Shown: piece by piece, positions 1 to 6,591 of the stretch | How positions within the stretch are numbered: position 1 is the stretch's first letter | Layout: each line of letters starts with the position of its first letter | Assembly: GCA_021846145.1 (NCBI GenBank) | Contig: JAJZCJ010000077.1 | Location: forward strand, 1 to 11,954 | Reading direction: 5' to 3' | DNA from: Bacillota bacterium | GTDB lineage: Bacteria > Bacillota > Bacilli > Alicyclobacillales > SLC66 | DNA: 11,954 bases | Translations under genes and position numbers: made by a program | The notes under the pieces: model-generated | The model's input: the letters and a program-made list of their open reading frames with translations, nothing else | Databases searched by the model: none | What the model was told of the DNA's origin: nothing

Positions 1-392
1 CCCGTATGCTTGCCAAGCTTTTGCAAGATATGCTCAATGAGCATAGTGGTCGTGGTTTTGCCGTTAGTGCCAGTCACCCCGATCATCGTCATCGCATGAG
101 CCGGGAAATTCAGAATTTGGTGTGCCATCAGTGGCGCGATACGACGCGTAGAAGGCACGACCACCTGCACAATATCCTCTTCCACCCGCTCCTCTACAAG
201 CACCGCGACCGCCCCTGCGGCAATAGCTTGCTTGACAAAATGATGTCCGTCCACATGATCGCCACGAAAGGCGACAAATAAATCCCCCGCCTGCACAAGG
301 CGCGAGTCGCTGGTGATGCCAGTCACTTCAATTTCCGGCGTACCATACACTTTTTTCAATAAAATCGATCGCAATAATTCACGCAGTAACAT
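1..392 (-). CDS. murE: UDP-MurNAc-tripeptide synthetase MurE, N-terminal 130 residues (cut by window edge)
   Basis: MurE adds the third amino acid of the peptidoglycan stem peptide (usually meso-diaminopimelate in Bacilli) to UDP-MurNAc-L-Ala-D-Glu in the cytoplasm, using ATP. The ATG at 392-390 opens a frame that stays open to the left edge. The translation begins MLLRELLRSILLKKVYG. It has the N-terminal Mur-ligase segment TGITSDSRLVQAGDLFVAF (about residues 24-42) and the ATP-binding P-loop GVTGTNGKTTT at residues 105-115. A GGAGG lies 6 nt before the ATG, which supports this start. The gene follows spoVD by 75 nt, the order seen in Bacillus subtilis, and has its own candidate promoter at 443-471. 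The substrate-specificity motif for the third residue lies outside the window, so diaminopimelate versus lysine cannot be decided here. MurF shares the Mur-ligase fold, but the N-terminus and position after spoVD favour MurE. Confidence 0.95.
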   Translation of the reverse strand, partial: MLLRELLRSILLKKVYGTPEIEVTGITSDSRLVQAGDLFVAFRGDHVDGHHFVKQAIAAGAVAVLVEERVEEDIVQVVVPSTRRIAPLMAHQILNFPAHAMTMIGVTGTNGKTTTTMLIEHILQKLGKHT

Positions 393-442
393 CCTCGTCC
401 TCCAACCCGGGCACAAAATTGCAATTACCCAGCAATGTTTTT

Positions 443-471
443 AATCTAGGCAAATGGAAGGTGTCTGTCAA
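443..471 (-). promoter_or_regulatory. Candidate sigma-A promoter for murE
   Basis: On the minus strand a perfect -35 hexamer TTGACA (471-466) is followed after exactly 17 nt by TAGATT (448-443), a 4/6 match to TATAAT. The -35 overlaps the spoVD stop codon (470-468). Transcription would start near 436 and leave a leader of roughly 40-45 nt before the murE ATG at 392. This would uncouple vegetatively required murE from the sporulation gene upstream. The match is seen directly; activity is inferred. Confidence 0.6.
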
Positions 472-2417
472 CTCTTTGATAACGGAGATGATCCAAGGTA
501 TAACCTTACCATACTCCCCTGTGCAATCTTAATGCCTGCTTTGGGAGCCTGTGCAATCACGTAGTCACCACTGCCAACAAGTTGCACCCTAAGCAACGAA
601 CCACTCTCTAAAATGGTCCTTTTCGCATCATTGAGTGATCGCCCATCAAGACTAGGCACCACCGTCATTACCGGATCAATGCCATAGCGAAATTTTTTGG
701 AAAGCCCAGTCACAGTTGGCGATACGCCCATATATGCCAAACTGTCGGCAAGTACATTGCCAACGACAGGAGCCGCGATCACGCCGCCAAACACTGGCCC
801 CTGAGGCCTTGGATAGTCGATCGCCACATAGGCCACTAGGCGCGGATCATTGGCGGGTGCCATCCCGATAAAAGAAACAATATAATGAGTCCCAGAATAA
901 TGACCGTTCACCGCCACTTGCGCTGTGCCCGTTTTGCCAGCAATGCGATACCCATCGCGAAAGGCATTAGAACCAGTGCCTTGCGCCACCACACTCTCCA
1001 GTGCTGATCTCACTTCTGTCGCCACACTAGGCGAAATCACGCGCCTCACCATGACCGTCGCATAAGTCTTGACGACCGCTTTGGTTGCTGGATTAATCAA
1101 GTCTTGTACGATTTCTGGTTTTAATAATAGCCCGCCATTTGCGATCGCGCTCATTGCCATCACTTGCTGAATGGGCGTGACTGAGACCCCTTGCCCGAAC
1201 GCAGTCGTTGCTAGTTCCAATGGGCCGACCCGCTTTAATGGAAAAAGTATGCCTTTGCTCTCACCCGGCAACGCAATCCCAGTTTTTGCGCCAAATCCAA
1301 AATTTCGAATATAACTAAATAACTGTTCTTTGCCTAAACGTTCGCCCATTTGCACAAAACCTGGGTTGCATGAATTTTCTACCACATTTAAATAAGACTG
1401 AGAGCCATGCCCGCCGGCTTTCCAACAACGAATGCGATGACCAGCCACCTCGTAATACCCAGGATCATAAAAACGATCACTTAGCGATACTTTTTTTTGT
1501 TGCAATGCCGCCGCTAAGGTGACAATCTTAAACGTAGAACCTGGTTCAAACGTCTGCCAAATGGACAAATTGCGATTATACACTTGCGGCGGCGCGCTTT
1601 GCCAGTTGGCAGGGTTATAATTAGGATAATTAGCCATCGCTAACATTTTACCATTTTTAGGGTTGGCGACAATCAATGTAACATGATCGGGATGATACTT
1701 TGCAACGACATTTTGAATTTCCCTCTGCGCAAATTGTTGAATTTGCCGATCGATGGTCAACTCTACGTCTTCACCTGGAGTCGGTGGAATATATTCATCA
1801 TTAGTGCCCGGGATTTCCTCACCGCGCGCGTTCGAGACATACTGAATATAGCCCTTTTTTCCACTCAGCACGTTATTCATGGTGAGTTCAATCCCCGTGA
1901 GACCCTGACCCTCACCACCGGTCACACCAAGTACCTGTGCCGCAAGGTCACTATAAGGATACGTTCTTTTCCCTTCTTCTGTTAAATAAATACCAGGCAA
2001 CTTAAGGGCACGAATGGCTTTGGTTCTGGCCTCGTCAAGTCGTCTGCCACGTGGCCTGATGTAGACTTTGGCCACCTTTTGCGTGAGCAACTTTTCAATA
2101 CCCTGCTCCGTTCCTCCGATGATGCGATAAAGTGCTTGCGCTGTTTTTGCCGGATTCTTAATTTGCACTGGCACCGCGATAATCGATGCTGCGCTCGCAG
2201 TATACACTAGTGTTTCCCCTTTACTATCAAGAATCGCACCACGGGCAGCAGGAACCGAAATATTGCGTCTAATAAGATCACTTGTTTTTTCCATAAAAAA
2301 ATGAGCCGCCAAGACCTGAATGTGAATTAAGCGTCCCACAAGTAAGCTAAAAACGCATAAAAACGCGACAAATACCAAGATGATTCGCCTGTGCACTTTA
2401 ATTGGTGTAATTCTCAT
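468..2417 (-). CDS. spoVD: Stage V sporulation protein D, class B penicillin-binding protein
   Basis: SpoVD is a membrane-anchored transpeptidase needed for spore cortex peptidoglycan. The 649-aa product (about 646 aa in B. subtilis) has a short basic N-terminus, one membrane segment at about residues 12-30, a PBP dimerisation domain to about 210, and a transpeptidase domain at about 245-560. Catalytic motifs are S294-T-F-K297, S349-C-N351 and K495-T-G497. One PASTA domain follows at about 582-643. Cys331 and Cys350 flank the active site with the spacing of the redox-sensitive pair described for B. subtilis SpoVD; the neighbouring PbpB lacks both, which supports calling this gene SpoVD. The ATG at 2417-2415 is preceded by AGGGG about 7 nt upstream. 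It follows pbpB after 76 nt and precedes murE. In B. subtilis the gene is transcribed by sigma-E in the mother cell; I could not find a convincing sigma-E promoter here. Confidence 0.93.
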   Translation of the reverse strand: MRITPIKVHRRIILVFVAFLCVFSLLVGRLIHIQVLAAHFFMEKTSDLIRRNISVPAARGAILDSKGETLVYTASAASIIAVPVQIKNPAKTAQALYRIIGGTEQGIEKLLTQKVAKVYIRPRGRRLDEARTKAIRALKLPGIYLTEEGKRTYPYSDLAAQVLGVTGGEGQGLTGIELTMNNVLSGKKGYIQYVSNARGEEIPGTNDEYIPPTPGEDVELTIDRQIQQFAQREIQNVVAKYHPDHVTLIVANPKNGKMLAMANYPNYNPANWQSAPPQVYNRNLSIWQTFEPGSTFKIVTLAAALQQKKVSLSDRFYDPGYYEVAGHRIRCWKAGGHGSQSYLNVVENSCNPGFVQMGERLGKEQLFSYIRNFGFGAKTGIALPGESKGILFPLKRVGPLELATTAFGQGVSVTPIQQVMAMSAIANGGLLLKPEIVQDLINPATKAVVKTYATVMVRRVISPSVATEVRSALESVVAQGTGSNAFRDGYRIAGKTGTAQVAVNGHYSGTHYIVSFIGMAPANDPRLVAYVAIDYPRPQGPVFGGVIAAPVVGNVLADSLAYMGVSPTVTGLSKKFRYGIDPVMTVVPSLDGRSLNDAKRTILESGSLLRVQLVGSGDYVIAQAPKAGIKIAQGSMVRLYLGSSPLSKS

Positions 2418-2493
2418 CGCAATCCCCTGCTTTGTGATGGTCTCGTCCCAATCAATTTATGCACTCTCAAGTATCCTTAGAATATGTGTCGCT

Positions 2494-4632
2494 TCAATGA
2501 GCAGCGAATTTCACTTGAATCACCGTACCCAAAGGTACCATTTGACCGCTTTTGACACTTTGCTGTACAGCATACCCACTACCTTGCGGAGCCACTTGTA
2601 ACCCTAGTACGGAGCAGGCATTGATCACGTCAGCCATTGGCAATCCATATAAATCAGGCACTTTCACATCACCGGTAAGTGGATTAGTTGATTGACTCTC
2701 TAGTGTAGCTTGGCTACCCATCATCACTTCTGTACCTGCGGCTGGCCACTCGTTTAGCACTCTTCCCTGTGTCTCCATGAACACAGGATGCAGTCCGGCA
2801 CGCTCCAAGATTTTTTGCGCCTCACTCAAAGTCAGCCCCGTAACTTTTGGCATCGTCACATACTGAATTTGACTGGCCGCAGGCATTACCACCTGAGTCT
2901 TTTGACTAGGCGGAATATGCAAATAGGCGAGCGATTTTTCTAACACAAAATTTGCTGCAGGGGAAGAGACACTATTCCCGTATTGAATGGTGTGATGCGG
3001 TTCATTAACTGTTACATAAATTTCTAACTTGGGGTGACCTGCAGGAACAAAGCCAATAAACGAAAGATTATATTTGTTTTTATAGTACCCGCCACCTTTA
3101 GGATTGGGGATTTGCGCCGTGCCGGTTTTGCCCGCGACGTTATAGCCTGGGATGTATGCATTGGTTTCATAAGGGTTATCCGCCACGTCCTGAACCATCA
3201 CATTGGTTACTTCTTTCATAATGGCAGGGGATGCCACTTGGCGCACCACTTCAGGAGTTCGGTTCAACACTATTTTACCGTCAGGTGCTACGATCTTTTG
3301 CACTAAGTACGGTTTTAAGAGTTCCCCACCATTTGCCACTGCCCCCACTTCGGCAATTTGTTGAATCGGTGTGATGGCAAGCCCCTGGCCGAACGTCATC
3401 GTCGCAAAATCTACCGGATTTAAGTTTTGCTGCGGAAAAATAATCGAAGATGATTCACCAGGCAAATCAATCCCTGTCGGTTGATCTAGACCAAACAAGT
3501 GGATGTAATGATACAGATTGGACACACCCTCGGCTTGACCGATGTGAATAAATCCCACATTACTGGAATAAATCATCGCCTTGTCATAAGTAATCCGGCC
3601 CCACCCATAAAGATTCCAATCGTAAATAGGGACTCCATTCACATAGTCCACACCAGACATATACGTTTGATTTAGTTTAATAGAATTTGTGGCAAGTGCA
3701 CCTGACAATGTGACCACCTTAAACGTGCTTCCCGGTTCAAAAGGAGCAGAAATCGCCCAATTTGTATCTAACGTAGACGCATTGTAATTCCAGTAATCAT
3801 TAGGATTAAAAAATGGTAAAGCTGCCATTGCTAAAATGGCACCTGTTTCAGGATCTGCCACAATGATTGCAGCATGTGCAGGATGAAAGCGCGTTTGGAT
3901 TAATGATAGTGCCTGATCCGCGTAACTTTCAATCGCCGGATCAATCGTCAAATACACACTATCACCATTTTGCACAGGTTTGGTCACAATAGGATGAAAT
4001 GGGATCGGATTGCCCATGTTGTCTTGTGTAAATGATTCAGTGCCCTGCTTCCCAGCCAAATAAGAATTATATTGCAGTTCGATACCTGCGGCACCATTTC
4101 CCGTCTGATCCAGAAAGCCGATGACGTGGGCGGCAAATGTACCTGAAGGATAGTCACGCTTAAACGTTCGATAAGGATTGACTGCGTTTGCCATTTGATA
4201 CTGCGAAAACAACTTTAACACTGCTTGTTTGGTAGGATAACTAACGTTCACCAGATAGGGATTGAGACGTAGCCAAACAAGGTTTTTGCGATTTAATTGC
4301 GACCACATGAAAGCGTGGGTGGCACCAGTCAACGAAGCCAATTGATCCGAAAAGGCATGAAATTTTTGCATCGGCAACGTCTGTAATAGTGCTAAATCCA
4401 TATCCATATCATAAGCAGGTACAGAGAAAGCCAACTTGTCACCGGCTGTATCATAAATGGTTCCACGCTGTGCCAAAATCGCACTGTCTGATTGCCATTC
4501 CTGGTTCTCGATGGGACCAATAAAACGATCATGTGACTGAACATATCCAATTCTCCCTAACACACCAACAAACAGCACAATCAAACCTGTCCGAATAAAG
4601 TTCACTCGAAAACGAGTATGTGCTTTTTTCAA
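2494..4632 (-). CDS. pbpB: Penicillin-binding protein 2B, septal transpeptidase (FtsI class)
   Basis: This is the essential septum-specific D,D-transpeptidase of the divisome, acting outside the membrane with FtsW and the FtsL/DivIB/DivIC complex. The 712-aa product (about 716 aa in B. subtilis) has a membrane anchor at about residues 13-30, a dimerisation domain to about 215 and a transpeptidase domain at about 245-575. The motifs are S302-T-F-K305, S356-S-N358 and K502-T-G504. Two C-terminal PASTA domains lie at about 592-648 and 655-710. The start is TTG at 4632-4630, overlapping the ftsL stop as TTGA. A GGGAG about 10 nt upstream and the 4-nt overlap suggest translation coupled to ftsL. 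Two PASTA domains, no active-site cysteine pair and position directly after ftsL distinguish it from the downstream paralogue SpoVD. Confidence 0.94.
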   Translation of the reverse strand: MKKAHTRFRVNFIRTGLIVLFVGVLGRIGYVQSHDRFIGPIENQEWQSDSAILAQRGTIYDTAGDKLAFSVPAYDMDMDLALLQTLPMQKFHAFSDQLASLTGATHAFMWSQLNRKNLVWLRLNPYLVNVSYPTKQAVLKLFSQYQMANAVNPYRTFKRDYPSGTFAAHVIGFLDQTGNGAAGIELQYNSYLAGKQGTESFTQDNMGNPIPFHPIVTKPVQNGDSVYLTIDPAIESYADQALSLIQTRFHPAHAAIIVADPETGAILAMAALPFFNPNDYWNYNASTLDTNWAISAPFEPGSTFKVVTLSGALATNSIKLNQTYMSGVDYVNGVPIYDWNLYGWGRITYDKAMIYSSNVGFIHIGQAEGVSNLYHYIHLFGLDQPTGIDLPGESSSIIFPQQNLNPVDFATMTFGQGLAITPIQQIAEVGAVANGGELLKPYLVQKIVAPDGKIVLNRTPEVVRQVASPAIMKEVTNVMVQDVADNPYETNAYIPGYNVAGKTGTAQIPNPKGGGYYKNKYNLSFIGFVPAGHPKLEIYVTVNEPHHTIQYGNSVSSPAANFVLEKSLAYLHIPPSQKTQVVMPAASQIQYVTMPKVTGLTLSEAQKILERAGLHPVFMETQGRVLNEWPAAGTEVMMGSQATLESQSTNPLTGDVKVPDLYGLPMADVINACSVLGLQVAPQGSGYAVQQSVKSGQMVPLGTVIQVKFAAH

Positions 4633-5009
4633 CGGTGACTCGCTCCCACAGAAACTGGCGTAGCAGGTGTCATTTTAAGTACGTTTTCAGCATAATGTAA
4701 AATTCTAGTTGGCGAATCCAATTCAGACACTTGTGCTTGCAGTGACGCGTTTTGGGCTGTTTGTTCGTTGAGGTTAGACGTCATACTCACTAAGTTATAA
4801 TTATTTACCATAATAGAAGCATACCTGGATATAATAAATAAGACAAATACCGTCATCAGTGCCAATGTTACCAACATAGAAAGTCGTTCTCTCGTGCGTA
4901 TGGCCGCCTCAGGGTCAGCTTGAACGCGCCTTTTCGGCTTAGCAATAGGTGCTTGTGTTGGCAATGAACGCGGTGCATAACTATTTTGCTTTAATGGTTG
5001 AGAAGCCAT
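4629..5009 (-). CDS. ftsL: Cell division protein FtsL
   Basis: FtsL is a small bitopic divisome protein that pairs with DivIC through a periplasmic-side coiled coil and helps activate septal peptidoglycan synthesis. From the chosen start the product is 126 aa: a basic, proline-rich cytoplasmic tail (about 1-42), one membrane helix (about 43-61) and a probable coiled coil (about 66-98). An ending containing AENVLKMTP resembles the conserved FtsL tail. Sequence conservation in this family is low, so the call rests on topology and on position between rsmH and pbpB. Start choice: GGAG lies 9 nt before the ATG at 5009 but only 3 nt before the in-frame ATG at 5015, so I prefer 5009; a 128-aa form starting at 5015 remains possible. 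The TGA stop overlaps the TTG start of pbpB. Confidence 0.9.
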   Translation of the reverse strand: MASQPLKQNSYAPRSLPTQAPIAKPKRRVQADPEAAIRTRERLSMLVTLALMTVFVLFIISRYASIMVNNYNLVSMTSNLNEQTAQNASLQAQVSELDSPTRILHYAENVLKMTPATPVSVGASHR

Positions 5010-5040
5010 GTACATTTTCTCCTATCATATAAGTTAAAAT

Positions 5041-6018
5041 TCATAATTTTTCTGCCACGCGCAATTTAGCAGAGCGAGCCCTCGGATTTTCTGCCACTTC
5101 TTCCTCGCTAGGAAGCACTGGTCTGCGTGTGATTACCTTGAACCTAGCCACGTGTTGACAAACGCACTGTGGAAGTCTTGGCGGACAGATGCAACCCGTC
5201 GCCTCCCATTGAAACGCCTTTTTGACGATCCGATCTTCTAATGAATGAAATGAAATCACGGCTACACGCCCGTTTGTGTTCAGACAATCAGGAACATCAG
5301 CCAACAGTTGCTCTAACGCACCTAATTCGTCATTCACTGCAATACGCAATGCCTGAAAAATCCGTCTAGCAGGATGCGGCCCTGTTCTTCTGGCTGCCAC
5401 CGGAATGGCCGCCTTGATCAAATCAACCAATTCTGTTGTCGTTTCGATCATTTTTTGCTTTCTCGCAAATACAATTCTCTCTGCTACACGAGCAGCCCAT
5501 TTCTCTTCCCCGTAGTCGCGAAAGATTTTCGCGAGTTCCGAAGCATCCCATTGATTCAATAAATCTTTTGCGGTTTTTGTAGCTTGATCATCCATACGCA
5601 TATCAAGTTGCGCCTCTTGGTGATAGGAAAATCCGCGTTCACCTTCATCAAATTGTGGTGAAGAAACCCCTAGGTCACAAATGACACCATTCACGCGCTG
5701 TATCCCTAATTGATCCAAAATGCGCGGCAGTTCGCGAAAATTACCTTTTACGATCCGCAATCGGTCACCATAAGATTGACCCCAAATTTGTGCGTGATCC
5801 AACGCCGTTTGATCTTGATCGATAGCTACCACTTGACCACTTGGTGCACAAGCTTCTAAGAGCGCGCGCGTATGCCCGCCACCCCCAAGTGTCCCATCAA
5901 CGTATACGCCCTCATTGCGTACCTGTAGAAGATCAATGGTTTCATGCAATAACACCGTCTGATGAGTAAAACCCGTTTCCACCAATCTGTTCCCCCCATC
6001 AATCCGTTCAATTGCCAT
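5041..6018 (-). CDS. rsmH: 16S rRNA (cytosine(1402)-N(4))-methyltransferase RsmH (MraW)
   Basis: RsmH uses S-adenosylmethionine to methylate N4 of C1402 in the decoding centre of 16S rRNA. The SAM-binding loop is DGTLGGGGHT (residues 41-50), followed by the acidic IDQD (66-69), CDLGVSSPQ (114-122), RGFSY (129-133) and DMRMD (139-143). HPARRIFQALRIAVNDEL lies at 215-232, ISFHSLEDRIVK at 255-266, and the tail is RARSAKLRVAEKL. At 325 aa it is slightly longer than usual (about 311). The extra length includes the N-terminus and a cysteine cluster, C276, C278, C285 and C287. The ATG at 6018 directly abuts the mraZ TAG stop and has a poor Shine-Dalgarno, so it would depend on reinitiation. Family alignment and a G6 run at 5997-5992 favour TTG 5985 or GTG 5982 (codons 12-13), giving about 313 aa. 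It is the second gene of the dcw cluster. Confidence 0.95.
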   Translation of the reverse strand: MAIERIDGGNRLVETGFTHQTVLLHETIDLLQVRNEGVYVDGTLGGGGHTRALLEACAPSGQVVAIDQDQTALDHAQIWGQSYGDRLRIVKGNFRELPRILDQLGIQRVNGVICDLGVSSPQFDEGERGFSYHQEAQLDMRMDDQATKTAKDLLNQWDASELAKIFRDYGEEKWAARVAERIVFARKQKMIETTTELVDLIKAAIPVAARRTGPHPARRIFQALRIAVNDELGALEQLLADVPDCLNTNGRVAVISFHSLEDRIVKKAFQWEATGCICPPRLPQCVCQHVARFKVITRRPVLPSEEEVAENPRARSAKLRVAEKL

Positions 6019-6450
6019 CTAAAAATCCAAATCCACTAAACTTGCCGCCAACTCACTAAAATTATCCGCCACATCGTCAGTGTAGTTTTTCCAAATATCC
6101 TGATCCCAAATCTCCACCCGAGCCCCCACACCGATCACTACACAATCTCTGTTAATCGATGCGTACTCCCGTAAATTCACGGGCACCACGATACGTCCCT
6201 GTTTATCTAGCTCACACTCTGCTGCTCCACTGAAAAAAAAGCGGATAAACTGCCTTGCATCAGACCTAGTCAGCGGCATCGAGCGCATTTTGCTCTCTAG
6301 TGCTTCCCAATCTTTGCGCGGATAGACAAATAAACAACGATCTAACCCTCTAGTCACAATAAATGCAGAACCAAGTTCTTCACGAAATTTGGCAGGTACC
6401 GTAAGTCGCGCCTTGTCATCTAGGCTGTGTTGAAACTCCCCCATAAACAC
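6019..6450 (-). CDS. mraZ: Transcriptional regulator MraZ
   Basis: MraZ is a ring-forming DNA-binding protein of the AbrB superfamily that binds repeats in its own promoter and controls the dcw cluster. The 143-aa product has the usual family length. It contains two SpoVT/AbrB-like swapped-hairpin domains at about residues 5-47 and 76-119. The second has the canonical DKQGR motif (82-86); the first reads DKAR (12-15), with alanine replacing the usual glycine. The segment FFFSGAAECELDKQGR is strongly typical. The start is GTG at 6450-6448, supported by AGGAGGAG six nt upstream and by the conserved MFMGE N-terminus. It is first in the cluster, 142 nt downstream of bshC and insulated from it by a terminator. 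Four TGGG-like boxes in its leader suggest autoregulation. Confidence 0.96.
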   Translation of the reverse strand: MFMGEFQHSLDDKARLTVPAKFREELGSAFIVTRGLDRCLFVYPRKDWEALESKMRSMPLTRSDARQFIRFFFSGAAECELDKQGRIVVPVNLREYASINRDCVVIGVGARVEIWDQDIWKNYTDDVADNFSELAASLVDLDF

Positions 6451-6467
6451 ACGCGACTCCTCCTCTC

Positions 6468-6501
6468 CCCAAACTCCCCCACTTTAACCCACTTCACACC
6501 A
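6468..6501 (-). promoter_or_regulatory. Candidate MraZ operator (10-nt-spaced TGGG boxes)
   Basis: Read on the minus strand, TGGT (6501-6498), TGGG (6491-6488), TGGG (6481-6478) and TGGG (6471-6468) recur at exactly 10-nt intervals just before the mraZ Shine-Dalgarno. Two of them sit in near-identical decamers, AAGTGGGTTA and AAGTGGGGGA. Known MraZ sites in Escherichia coli are TGGGN repeats separated by 5 nt, also a 10-nt period. No clear -35/-10 pair was found in 6502-6529, so the promoter itself is not placed. Confidence 0.6.
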
Positions 6502-6529
6502 CAGATATGTAACTATTCTCCCCCACAAT

Positions 6530-6571
6530 AAAAAAATCCTGCTTCCGATTTTCGGAAAACAGGATTTTTTT
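6530..6571. terminator. Symmetrical rho-independent terminator between bshC and mraZ
   Basis: A7 (6530-6536) plus TCCTG (6537-6541) pairs with CAGGA (6560-6564) plus T7 (6565-6571). The inner stem TTCCGA (6543-6548) pairs with TCGGAA (6552-6557) around a 3-nt loop, leaving a 1x2 internal loop between the stems. A- and T-tracts flank the stem, so it can work on either strand. On the minus strand it ends the bshC transcript 21 nt after the stop codon, leaving the dcw cluster to its own promoter. Confidence 0.9.
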
Positions 6572-6591
6572 ATCGATTTGAATCAATAATG

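Noticed and set aside
2418..2493. Possible sigma-E promoter before spoVD (ACATATT and CATAAATT on the minus strand)
   Set aside because: Both elements resemble the sigma-E consensus, but they are 19 nt apart, longer than the usual 13-16 nt spacing, so I did not annotate it. A sporulation transcript start near this gap would reopen the question.
6461..6526. G-rich minus-strand leader of mraZ as a possible G-quadruplex
   Set aside because: Several G runs are present, but the spacing is better explained by the 10-nt MraZ boxes and the purine-rich ribosome site; no four G3 runs with short even loops stand out.
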